This document shows, piece after piece, positions 51,821 through 59,560 of a stretch of 64,000 nucleotides of DNA (its first letter is position 1; each line of letters opens with the position of its first letter). The stretch spans positions 1 to 64,000 of the forward strand of contig NZ_JAIUJY010000007.1 of NCBI RefSeq assembly GCF_020166105.1. The letters are read 5' to 3'. The notes beneath the pieces are model-generated. The model worked only from the letters and a program-made list of their open reading frames with translations, did no database searches and was not told where the DNA came from. This stretch comes from Blastococcus sp. LR1 (GTDB lineage Bacteria; Actinomycetota; Actinomycetes; Mycobacteriales; Geodermatophilaceae). A program made the translations under genes and the position numbers.

Positions 51821-53158
51821 GTGAGCGATCAGGGGAGCGACGTCCGGGACGCGACTGCCGAGGGCGAGGACACCCGGCTGCGCCGGTCGGTCAGCGGCCG
51901 GCTGCTGTTCCTGTTCATCCTCGGCGACGTGCTCGGCGCGGGGATCTACGCGCTGATCGGCGTCATCGCCGGGGAGGTCGGCGGTGCGGTGTGGATCCCG
52001 CTCCTGGTCGCCCTGGGCCTGGCCCTGCTCACGGCCGGCTCCTACGCCGAGCTGGTCACCAAGTACCCGCGGGCGGGTGGCTCCGCCGTCTTCGCCGAGC
52101 GGGCCTTCCGCAGCCCGTTGATCTCCTTCCTCGTCGGTTTCTGCATGCTCGCGGCCGGCGTCACCAGCGCGGCGGGACTCTCGCTGGCCTTCGCGGGCGA
52201 CTACCTGAGCGTCTTCCTGGACGTGCCCGCGGTCCCGGCGGCACTCGTGTTCCTCCTCCTGGTCGCTCTGCTCAACGCCCGGGGGATCCAGGAGTCGGTC
52301 CGCGCGAACGTGGTGATGACGGTCGTGGAGGTCTCCGGTCTCGTCGTCGTGGTCGTCCTCGGCGCGGTGGTGCTGGGCCGGGGTGACGGCGACCCCGGCC
52401 GGGTGCTCGAGTTCCCGCCGGGGGTATCGATCGCCTCCGGCGTGCTGGCCGCGGCGCTGGTCGCCTACTACTCCTTCGTCGGCTTCGAGGTCTCCGCGAA
52501 CGTGGCCGAGGAGGTCCGGGACGTGCGCCGCGTGTACCCGAGGGCGCTGTTCGGCGCGCTCCTGGTCGCCGGAGTCGTCTACCTGCTCGTCGGGCTGGCC
52601 GCCTCGGTGGTGCTCGCCCCGGACGACCTGGCCGCCTCCTCCGGGCCACTGCTGGCCGTCGTCCAGGCCGCCGACGTCGGCATCCCCGACGAGGCCTTCA
52701 GCCTGGTCGCCCTCGTGGCGGTGGCCAACGGCGCCCTGCTCACCATGATCATGGCCAGCCGCCTGGTGTTCGGGATGGCCGAGCAGCGACTGCTCCCCCG
52801 CCCGCTGGGCCGGGTGCTGCCCGGACGCCGCACGCCGTGGGTCGCGATCGTCCTCACCACGCTGGTCGCGATGGGGCTCACGCTGGTCGGCGATCTCGGC
52901 GACCTCGCCAACGCCGTCGTCCTGCTGCTGCTCCTGGTCTTCCTGAGCACCAACACCGCGGTGCTGGTGCTCCGGCGGGACGAGGTCGAGCAGGAGCACT
53001 TCCGGATCCCGGCCGTGGTGCCGGTGCTGGCGATCGGCTCCTGCCTGCTCCTGCTCTGGCAGCAGGAGGCGCAGACCTGGCTGCTCGCCGGCGCGGAGCT
53101 CGCCGTCGGCGTGCTGCTCTACCTGCTGGCCCGCGCCCCGTGGTGGGCCGACCGGTAA
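51821..53158 (+). CDS. APC-family amino acid permease
   Basis: 445 aa, 12 helices. The first helix has the APC substrate motif GDVLGAGIYALIG; KYPRAGGSAVFAERAF and YYSFVGFEVSANVAEEVRDVRRVYPRA are family signatures. It imports an amino acid or polyamine by proton symport; substrate not determinable. The GTG at 51821 with GGGGAGAG is preferred over the upstream ATG at 51752. Confidence 0.9.
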   Translation: MSDQGSDVRDATAEGEDTRLRRSVSGRLLFLFILGDVLGAGIYALIGVIAGEVGGAVWIPLLVALGLALLTAGSYAELVTKYPRAGGSAVFAERAFRSPLISFLVGFCMLAAGVTSAAGLSLAFAGDYLSVFLDVPAVPAALVFLLLVALLNARGIQESVRANVVMTVVEVSGLVVVVVLGAVVLGRGDGDPGRVLEFPPGVSIASGVLAAALVAYYSFVGFEVSANVAEEVRDVRRVYPRALFGALLVAGVVYLLVGLAASVVLAPDDLAASSGPLLAVVQAADVGIPDEAFSLVALVAVANGALLTMIMASRLVFGMAEQRLLPRPLGRVLPGRRTPWVAIVLTTLVAMGLTLVGDLGDLANAVVLLLLLVFLSTNTAVLVLRRDEVEQEHFRIPAVVPVLAIGSCLLLLWQQEAQTWLLAGAELAVGVLLYLLARAPWWADR

Positions 53159-53227
53159 GCGTCTGGAACGGCCCCCTGCAGGGCCCCGTCGCGAGCCTGC
53201 GGCCGGTGGGGGGCAGGGGGTCCTTCC

Positions 53228-53926
53228 TCAGCGCTCGTTCTGCGTGGAGTCCACGATGCCGACGGCGATGTCGCGCAGCTTGCGGTTGTAGCGCTGCGAG
53301 GCCTGGCGCAGGATCTCGAACGCCTGCTCCGGGTCCACGTGCCGCTGGGCCATCAGCACGCCCTTGGCCTGCTCGATGACCGCGCGGGACTCCATGGCGA
53401 TCCGCATGTTGCGCGCCTGGTCCGCCAGCTGGGCGTGCGCGTCGGCGTTGGCGACCGCCACGGCGATCGCCTCCGCGGCCCCCAGGCCCGCTGCCAGTGA
53501 CTCCGGCGAGGAGAAGGCGTCCGGCCGGGACGAGTAGATGTTCAACGCGCCGATCCAGGAGCCCTGGTAGGGCAGCGGCACCGACAGTGAGCTGCGCACC
53601 GCCGTCTCCCGGATGCGGGCCATGTACCGGGGCCAGCGGCCCTCCTCGAAGGTGTCGTCGATCCGCAGCACCACCCCGCCACGGCCGGCGTCGATGCACG
53701 GGCCGGCGTCCTCCGCGTACTGCAGCTCGTCGGCGTGCAGGGACATCTCGCCGTGGTGCGCGGCGGTGAAGGGCTTGTCGTCGCGGATCAGGGTGGTGGA
53801 GACCGACTCCGCGCCCGGGATGGCCCGCGCGGCTATCGTGGTGATGTCCGCGAGGACGTCGGCCAGCTCCCGCCCGCCCAGGGTCACCCGGTTGAGCTCC
53901 AGCATCACGTCGTCCACGGGCGCCAT
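53228..53926 (-). CDS. GAF-ANTAR protein, RNA-binding antiterminator-type regulator
   Basis: 232 aa. GAF domain (about 5-160: VSTTLIRDDKPFTAAHHGEMS, LSVPLPYQGSWIGALNIYSS) and a C-terminal ANTAR domain (about 170-225: MRIAMESRAVIEQAKGVLMAQRHVDPEQAFEILRQASQRYNRKLRDIA). ANTAR proteins bind tandem hairpins in nascent RNA and prevent termination. No target hairpin pair was identified nearby. It is divergent from a HATPase gene. Confidence 0.9.
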   Translation of the reverse strand: MAPVDDVMLELNRVTLGGRELADVLADITTIAARAIPGAESVSTTLIRDDKPFTAAHHGEMSLHADELQYAEDAGPCIDAGRGGVVLRIDDTFEEGRWPRYMARIRETAVRSSLSVPLPYQGSWIGALNIYSSRPDAFSSPESLAAGLGAAEAIAVAVANADAHAQLADQARNMRIAMESRAVIEQAKGVLMAQRHVDPEQAFEILRQASQRYNRKLRDIAVGIVDSTQNER

Positions 53927-54045
53927 TGTGCCTGTCCGGAGCGCCTCTGCTCGCCCCCCTCTGCGCGCGGAAGACGGATCGGTCAGGATGGGGTTCCGGC
54001 GACGGGGTCCCGGGGCCCCCTGCGGAGCAGACGCGAGAGGAAGCG

Positions 54046-54546
54046 ATGGCCGACGAGCTCGCCCACGACCCATGGCCGTGCGCGCCCGTCCCCTCGGTCC
54101 CGGGCGACGTCTGGCACTGGCAGCTGGAGGCCATGCACGTGGTCTCGCGCGTGCGGTCGGACCTCCGGGCGCGGATCGCCCACCCGTCGGTCTCCGCCGC
54201 CTCCACGGAGGACGCCCGGGACGGACTGCTCCTGGTGTTCGAGGAGCTGGCGTCCAACGCCCTGCGGCACGGCGGCGGTGATGTGCGCGCCCTCGTCGTC
54301 TCCGGTCCCGCCGGCTGGCTGCTCGACCTGAGCGACGAGGCGCCCGACCGCCCGCCGGTGCCCGCCGTCGACCGCGATCCGGCCTTCGGCGGCATGGGGC
54401 TGCACCTGGTCGCCCAGCTCTCGAACGGCTTCGGCTGGGAGCAGCGGCCCGGCCGCAAGCACGTCTGGGCCCTGCTGCCGTCAGGCAGGGAGATCGCGCA
54501 GTCGCTGCGCGAGCGCCTGCCCGAGCAGCGCTCCCCCGGCGTCTGA
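54046..54546 (+). CDS. RsbW-like HATPase, anti-sigma/switch kinase (paralog 2)
   Basis: 166 aa. HATPase_c_2 with VFEELASNALRHGGGDVR, LSDEAPDRPPVP, FGGMGLHLVAQLS and KHVWALLPS; it closely matches the protein at 46807 and adds a C-terminal tail of about 20 residues. GAGAGG lies before the ATG, and CAGGAT upstream may be the -10. Likely works with a SpoIIE phosphatase and an STAS antagonist encoded elsewhere. Divergent from GAF-ANTAR. Confidence 0.86.
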   Translation: MADELAHDPWPCAPVPSVPGDVWHWQLEAMHVVSRVRSDLRARIAHPSVSAASTEDARDGLLLVFEELASNALRHGGGDVRALVVSGPAGWLLDLSDEAPDRPPVPAVDRDPAFGGMGLHLVAQLSNGFGWEQRPGRKHVWALLPSGREIAQSLRERLPEQRSPGV

Positions 54547-54561
54547 CCTCAGCGCCCGGCC

Positions 54562-56145
54562 TCAGCGCGCGGCGGTCGCCACCGCCGCGCAGAACCGTTC
54601 GGCGTCCCGCTCGACCTCCGCCATGGGCGCGAGCACCTCGGCCTCGGCGACCTCGCGCACCGCGGCGGTCAGCCGCCGCTCCGCCGTCCGCGCCCGCCGC
54701 CGGGCCCGCAGCGCCACCAGCGGGCGGCAGATCAGGGCCAGGAGCAGGCCGGCGAGCAGACCTCCGACGAGGAGGAGCGTGGGCAGCGGGATGCCCTCGA
54801 CCCTCGGCAGCGGCACGACGTCGTCCAGCTGCAGGAACCCGAGCAGGACGAGGGCCAGCAGCCACAGCGCGCCGGCGAGGGCGACGACCAGCAGCAGCCA
54901 CTGCAGGCTCCCGGCGGCCCGCTGCCACAGCGGCACCCGGTCGGGTCCGAGGTCGGCGCCGGCGACCGCCTGGTCGAGCGCGTCGGCAAGCCACTGCTCG
55001 CGGTCCTCGGCGGTGCGCCGCAGCTCGTCGCGCCAGGCAGCGGAGAGCCCGTCCCCCACGTCCTCGCGCACCTCGCGCACGGCGGTGGCGACCCGCGCCG
55101 CCTCGACGGCGCCCGTGGGCGGCAGGGAGGTCCGGGAGCGGTCGTCGCCCAGGTGCAGCCGCTCCAGCGGATCGGCCCGGAGCTTGCGGGTCCAGCGCAG
55201 CAGCGGCCAGCCGGTGCGGCCGGTCCCCTCCCGCCAGGTGGACCGTTCGACGGCGGCGGTCACCGTGGGCACGCCGGCCGCCCCGGCCAGGGCCTCGGTC
55301 AGCTCGTCGGCGACCGGCCGGTCGCGACGCCTCCCCCCGCTCGCATCGGGGCAGTGCGCCGACAGCGCCGCGCCGCCGGCGCGCACGTCGGCGAGCAGCC
55401 GTTCCGTGGCGGCCCGGCGCGCCGAGACCCGGCGGGCCAGCTGGCCGCGCAGCTCCGACAACCCGGCGCCGGTGCGCCCGGACACGGCCAGCAGTGGCGT
55501 CTCCGACAGCCCCTCCCGGTCGAGCAGGCCCCGCAGATCCGCCAGGCAGGCCCGTGCGGCCGGCTCGTCGAGGCGGTCGACCTGGTTGAGGACGACGAGC
55601 AGCACGCCGGCGTGCGTGGCCAGCGGGGCGAGGTAGCGCTCGTGCACCGCGGCGTCGGCGTACTTCTGCGGGTCGAGCACCCACACCAGGACGTCGACCA
55701 GCCCCACCAGCCGGTCCACCTCGAGCCGGTGCTCCAGCCGCACGCTGTCGTGATCGGGGAGGTCGAGCAGGACCAGCCCGTCCATCGCCGGTTCGGGGGC
55801 GTGCCGGTGGCGGCGGGGCACCTCCAGCCAGTCCAGCAGCCGGTCGGCGCCGTCGTCGGGCGGGCCCCAGACGGTGGCGTGCGCGACGCCGGTGGTCGGC
55901 CGCCGGACCCCGGGGGTGCTGACCTCGCTGCCGGACAGCGCGTTGAACAGCGTGGACTTGCCGCTGCCGGTCGCCCCCGCGAGCGCGACGACGGTGGCGT
56001 CCCCCAGCGCCTCGCGGGCCCCCGCCTTGGCGAGGACCGAGCGGGCCTGCGCCAGCTCGGGCACCTCCAGGCGCCCGTCGGCGACCTCGACCGCCTCGCG
56101 CAACGCCGCCAGCCGGTCGGCGAGCGACCGATCGGAGCGCTTCAC
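54562..56145 (-). CDS. dynamin-like GTPase with two membrane helices (second of pair)
   Basis: 527 aa. G1 GATGSGKST (about 57-65), G2 RRPTTG, G3 DLPDHDS and G4 NQVD are visible. Two adjacent membrane helices (about 385-410 and 420-445) near the C-terminus anchor the protein. Bacterial dynamin-like proteins remodel or protect membranes, and in Streptomyces a pair supports septation. The ATG overlaps the stop of the first GTPase by 4 bases (ATGA), so they probably form a heteromer. Confidence 0.83.
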   Translation of the reverse strand: MKRSDRSLADRLAALREAVEVADGRLEVPELAQARSVLAKAGAREALGDATVVALAGATGSGKSTLFNALSGSEVSTPGVRRPTTGVAHATVWGPPDDGADRLLDWLEVPRRHRHAPEPAMDGLVLLDLPDHDSVRLEHRLEVDRLVGLVDVLVWVLDPQKYADAAVHERYLAPLATHAGVLLVVLNQVDRLDEPAARACLADLRGLLDREGLSETPLLAVSGRTGAGLSELRGQLARRVSARRAATERLLADVRAGGAALSAHCPDASGGRRRDRPVADELTEALAGAAGVPTVTAAVERSTWREGTGRTGWPLLRWTRKLRADPLERLHLGDDRSRTSLPPTGAVEAARVATAVREVREDVGDGLSAAWRDELRRTAEDREQWLADALDQAVAGADLGPDRVPLWQRAAGSLQWLLLVVALAGALWLLALVLLGFLQLDDVVPLPRVEGIPLPTLLLVGGLLAGLLLALICRPLVALRARRRARTAERRLTAAVREVAEAEVLAPMAEVERDAERFCAAVATAAR

Positions 56146-57839
56146 GCTGCCCGCCGCGCGTCGGACAGCGCGGCGACGGCGGCGCGCAGCTCGGCTGCCG
56201 TCGCGTCGTCCGGGGCGCTGTCGCCGACCCGGACGTCGAAGCGGTCCTGCTCGTACCGGAGCAGCGCGTCGGCGCGCTCGCGCAGGTCGGCACGGGCGCG
56301 TTCGGCGAGGGCGCGCACGGCCGCGTCGCCGAAGACCGCCTCCAGGACCCGCTGCCCGACGGCGGTCGTGCCGCCGGCCACCGCCACCTCACCGCCGGTC
56401 AGACCGCCGGTCTGGGCGAAGACGGCGACCATCACCACCGCCCCGGCCCCGTTGACGCCCCACGACAGCAGACGCGCGCGGGAGCGCTTGTCCGCACCCT
56501 GGTCGCGCACCAGGTCCAGGACGGTCCCCTGCCAGTCGCGCACCTGTGCCGCGGCGGCCTCGGGGAAGTCCGGGGAGACGCGGGCCAGCTCGCGCTCCTG
56601 GCCGTCCAGCAGAGACGGACCACCCGGCAGCGCCCGCCAGGCGGTGACGGTGCGCTCCGCGGCGCGGTCGGCCTCGGCGCGGAGCAGCCCCTCGACGCTG
56701 CTCTCCAGGGCTCCGGCCAGGCTGTCGGCCGGAGCGGGGCGGCCGGTGAGGGCCGCGGTCATCCGGTCGCGCAGCTGGCCGACCCGGTCCTGCAGCGTCC
56801 GCATCCACTCCCCCGTGCCGACGAACTCCTGCCAGCGGGCGAGCACCTCGCCGCGCAGCAGGGTGCCGCTGCGCACGCCCTGGTCGACGCCGTCGCGGGC
56901 GGTGTCGTAGGCCGCGGCGGCGGCGGCACGGAGCGCTCCGGCGGCGACCGCCTGCTCCTCCACCGCCGCGACGACGACGCCGGTCCGCTGCTCCAGGCTG
57001 GCGAGCGCGCCGACCAGCGTCTGGCGCACGACCGCGGCCCGTTCCTCCTGGTCCGCGGCGAGCGCGTGGAGCCAGTTCCGCAGCGGGCCCACCTGCGCCT
57101 CGGGGAGCAGACCGTCGGCCAGCGGCCCCTCCTCCACCACGAAGAGCCGGGCCCCGGAGAGGCCGGCGCGCTCCAGCATCCCGCCGAGGTCGGCGGCGAT
57201 CTCGGCGCTCGCCTCCGGCGGCACCCGGTCCAGGACCACGGCCAGCGCCGTCCCCCGTTCCTGCGCGGTGCGCAGCAGGTCCCACGGAACGGCGTCGGCG
57301 TACCGGGCCGCCGTCGTCACGAAGACCCACAGATCGGCGGCCGCCAGCAGCTGCGCGGCCAGGTCCCGGTTGGTGGCGACCACCGAGTCGACGTCGGGGG
57401 CGTCCAGCAGCGCGAGCCCCTCCGGCACGTCGTCGCGGACCACGAGCTGGACCGTGCCGGGGCCGCCGTCCCCGCCGGTCACCCGGGCAAGCCCCGGGAG
57501 CACCCGCTCGCCGGAGAAGCTGGCCGCGTCGGCGCGCGAGCAGACCAGCACGGGGGCGCGCGTGGTGGGGCGGAGCACGCCCGCGGTGGTGACCGGCGTG
57601 CCGACCAGGCTGTTGACCAGCGTGGACTTGCCGGCGCCCGTGGAACCACCGACGACGGTGAGCAGCGGCGCGTCGAGATCGCGCAGCCGCGGCAGCAGGT
57701 AGTCCTCGATCTGGTCGACGACGCCCCGGGCCGCGCGGACGGCGTCGTCGCGCGCGGGGGTGGCCAGCAGCAGCGGAGCTCCGGCCAGCCGGTCCCGCAG
57801 CTCGGTCAGGGCCTCGGGCAGGCGGGGCGGTGAGGTCAC
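56142..57839 (-). CDS. dynamin-like GTPase (first of pair)
   Basis: 565 aa. G1 GGSTGAGKSTLVNSL (about 64-78), G2 RPTTRAPV, G3 LDAPDVDS and a G4-like LDRVPP are visible; the helical stalk spans about 250-440, and a moderately hydrophobic segment (about 455-500: GAGAVVMVAVFAQTGGLTGG) may be the membrane paddle. It pairs with the downstream GTPase and follows a PilZ gene by 40 bases on the same strand, so the three look like an operon. Confidence 0.83.
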   Translation of the reverse strand: MTSPPRLPEALTELRDRLAGAPLLLATPARDDAVRAARGVVDQIEDYLLPRLRDLDAPLLTVVGGSTGAGKSTLVNSLVGTPVTTAGVLRPTTRAPVLVCSRADAASFSGERVLPGLARVTGGDGGPGTVQLVVRDDVPEGLALLDAPDVDSVVATNRDLAAQLLAAADLWVFVTTAARYADAVPWDLLRTAQERGTALAVVLDRVPPEASAEIAADLGGMLERAGLSGARLFVVEEGPLADGLLPEAQVGPLRNWLHALAADQEERAAVVRQTLVGALASLEQRTGVVVAAVEEQAVAAGALRAAAAAAYDTARDGVDQGVRSGTLLRGEVLARWQEFVGTGEWMRTLQDRVGQLRDRMTAALTGRPAPADSLAGALESSVEGLLRAEADRAAERTVTAWRALPGGPSLLDGQERELARVSPDFPEAAAAQVRDWQGTVLDLVRDQGADKRSRARLLSWGVNGAGAVVMVAVFAQTGGLTGGEVAVAGGTTAVGQRVLEAVFGDAAVRALAERARADLRERADALLRYEQDRFDVRVGDSAPDDATAAELRAAVAALSDARRAA

Positions 57840-57879
57840 GCCCCTGCACTGCCCCGGGAGGCCGCCCGCTACCCGCCGC

Positions 57880-58515
57880 TCACTCGGCCAGGCGGGCCCG
57901 CTCCTCGCGCAGCGCCTGGAAGACCCGGCGGCGGATGCGGTCCTGGTCCTTCTCCTCGATGGAGGAGAACGTGATGCTCAGCGTCCAGCGCGTTCCCCGG
58001 GTCTGCAGGCGGACGACCTCGCCCGAGGCGCGCAGCGCGCCGTCCCCCAGGGCGATGGTGAGCGACAGGGCGGTGCCCGCCTCGGGGGCCAGGCCGAACC
58101 CCTCGAACTGCGCGCGGGTGCCCCCCTCGCTGAGGTCCATGGTCTCGCCGGTGAGCTCGATCCCGGCGATCTCCGCCACGACGGGAAGGACGAGGCGACC
58201 GCGCACCGCGTCACGGCGCTGGCTGTGCTCGGCCGGTCCGGTGATGGTCAGCCGCCAGCGGACCACGCTGCCGTTCTCGACCTCGAGGACCTCGGCGGGA
58301 AGGGCGCGGTGGCCGTCGCCGGTCATCCAGTAGACCTCGACCAGGTCGCCGGCCGCGACGATCGAGCCGACGAAGTCGCCGGCCGAGGGGCGCACCGAGA
58401 TGACACCGTCGTGGACGACCTCCACCCGCGCCGTCACCGAGACGTTGGCGCTGGCCAGCCTGATGTCGACCTCGCTCTGCTCAGCAGGCTGGTCGACGCC
58501 GGGAACGCTGTTCAT
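57880..58515 (-). CDS. PilZ-domain c-di-GMP receptor (YcgR-like)
   Basis: 211 aa. An N-terminal YcgR-like beta domain (about 10-100) and a C-terminal PilZ domain with the binding motifs RRDAVRGR (RxxxR) and DLSEGGTRAQFEG (D/NxSxxG). Both c-di-GMP signature motifs are intact. It should change its contacts on binding c-di-GMP. The ATG has GAGAGG upstream. It lies directly before the dynamin-like pair. Confidence 0.88.
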   Translation of the reverse strand: MNSVPGVDQPAEQSEVDIRLASANVSVTARVEVVHDGVISVRPSAGDFVGSIVAAGDLVEVYWMTGDGHRALPAEVLEVENGSVVRWRLTITGPAEHSQRRDAVRGRLVLPVVAEIAGIELTGETMDLSEGGTRAQFEGFGLAPEAGTALSLTIALGDGALRASGEVVRLQTRGTRWTLSITFSSIEEKDQDRIRRRVFQALREERARLAE

Positions 58516-58666
58516 GGGTCCTCTCCGATTCGGTGCTCGGGCAGCGGCAGTAGGCACGGCTCGCCCGCGGGGGGAACCGTAACCGGCGCGTGTACAGGGG
58601 CGCTTCCCCTCCGGGGTGACGCGCCGGTCGTGACACCCCGAGGGGGGAGGCGCTGGCAACACCCCT

Positions 58667-58701
58667 GGACCGCGCCGGCCGGCTGCCCGGCCGCGCGGTC
58701 C
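58667..58701 (-). terminator. terminator after NYN gene
   Basis: GGACCGCGC/GCGCGGTCC continues into CGGCCGG/CCGGCCG with a single bulge, a GC-only stem of about 15 pairs. It lies just past the NYN stop (58707), separating it from the PilZ operon. Confidence 0.75.
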
Positions 58702-58706
58702 GGCGG

Positions 58707-59420
58707 TCAGCTGTTCCGGCGGGCGGTGAACCCCGCGACGAAGTCGCGCAGGCTCCGGGTCGGACGCAGCCAGGCGCCGTCCGCAGGCAGTGCGTCGAGG
58801 CGGACCCGGTCCAGCGGCTCGGTGAACGCGCCGGGCACGTCCTCGATGTCGATGAACTCCAGCAGGTCCGAGCCGATCGCGTACCCGGCCACCTCGCTGA
58901 AGGCGACGACGACGACGTGCGTGCCCTGCCGGGCGAGCTCCTCCAGCGGCTCGGCGAAGTTCCGCCCGTCACCGGAGAAGACCAGCAGCCTCCGCAGGTG
59001 GTGGCTGTGCGCCCGCACCGCGATGTGGTCGAGCATGTCCTGGTCGATGTCGTCGTCCGGCTGGCTCTTCGGCCGGGCGAACACCGAGTAGCCGAACCCG
59101 CGCAGAGCCTCGACCCAGCGCTGCAGCGAGCCGGGCTGCGGCGGGATGTTGGCGAAGACGCACGCCTCCACGTCCGGTGCGCCGGAAGCCATGGCTCCCC
59201 CGCCCACCCCACCGGCCCCCTCCACGAACCAGGCCGCGATCGCGTCGAAGCGCGGACGGGAGGCCGCCGTCGGGCGGGCGCCGATGACCGTCGACAGGGT
59301 CATGTCGATGTTCGGCGCGTCCCAGATGAGGAGGTCCAGCGCCGGGCGGCTCCGGCCGTCGTCGACGGCGGCAGCGCGGTCGGCCTGTTCGCCGTCGAGG
59401 GTCTCGGGAGTGTCCAGCAC
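58707..59420 (-). CDS. NYN-domain (LabA/PIN-like) putative ribonuclease
   Basis: 237 aa from the GTG at 59420. The NYN fold is indicated by LIWDAPNIDMTLS near the N-terminus (first acidic site), DDDIDQDMLDHIAV and LVFSGDGRNFAEPLEELARQGTHVVVVAF (SGDxDF-like site). PIN-like metal nucleases of this kind act on RNA. The substrate is unknown. The start could lie further upstream. Confidence 0.78.
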   Translation of the reverse strand: MLDTPETLDGEQADRAAAVDDGRSRPALDLLIWDAPNIDMTLSTVIGARPTAASRPRFDAIAAWFVEGAGGVGGGAMASGAPDVEACVFANIPPQPGSLQRWVEALRGFGYSVFARPKSQPDDDIDQDMLDHIAVRAHSHHLRRLLVFSGDGRNFAEPLEELARQGTHVVVVAFSEVAGYAIGSDLLEFIDIEDVPGAFTEPLDRVRLDALPADGAWLRPTRSLRDFVAGFTARRNS

Positions 59421-59560
59421 GGGGTCAGTCTGCCCGTCGGGGCCGGCGGGCGGGACCACGGGCGGCACTCCGACCCACTCCGGCCCATCCGGCGTCGCCG
59501 GTCGATCGGCTCGCGGTGGGCCGACGGGGGAGGTCGCCCGCCGCACACGGCGGCGGACGT

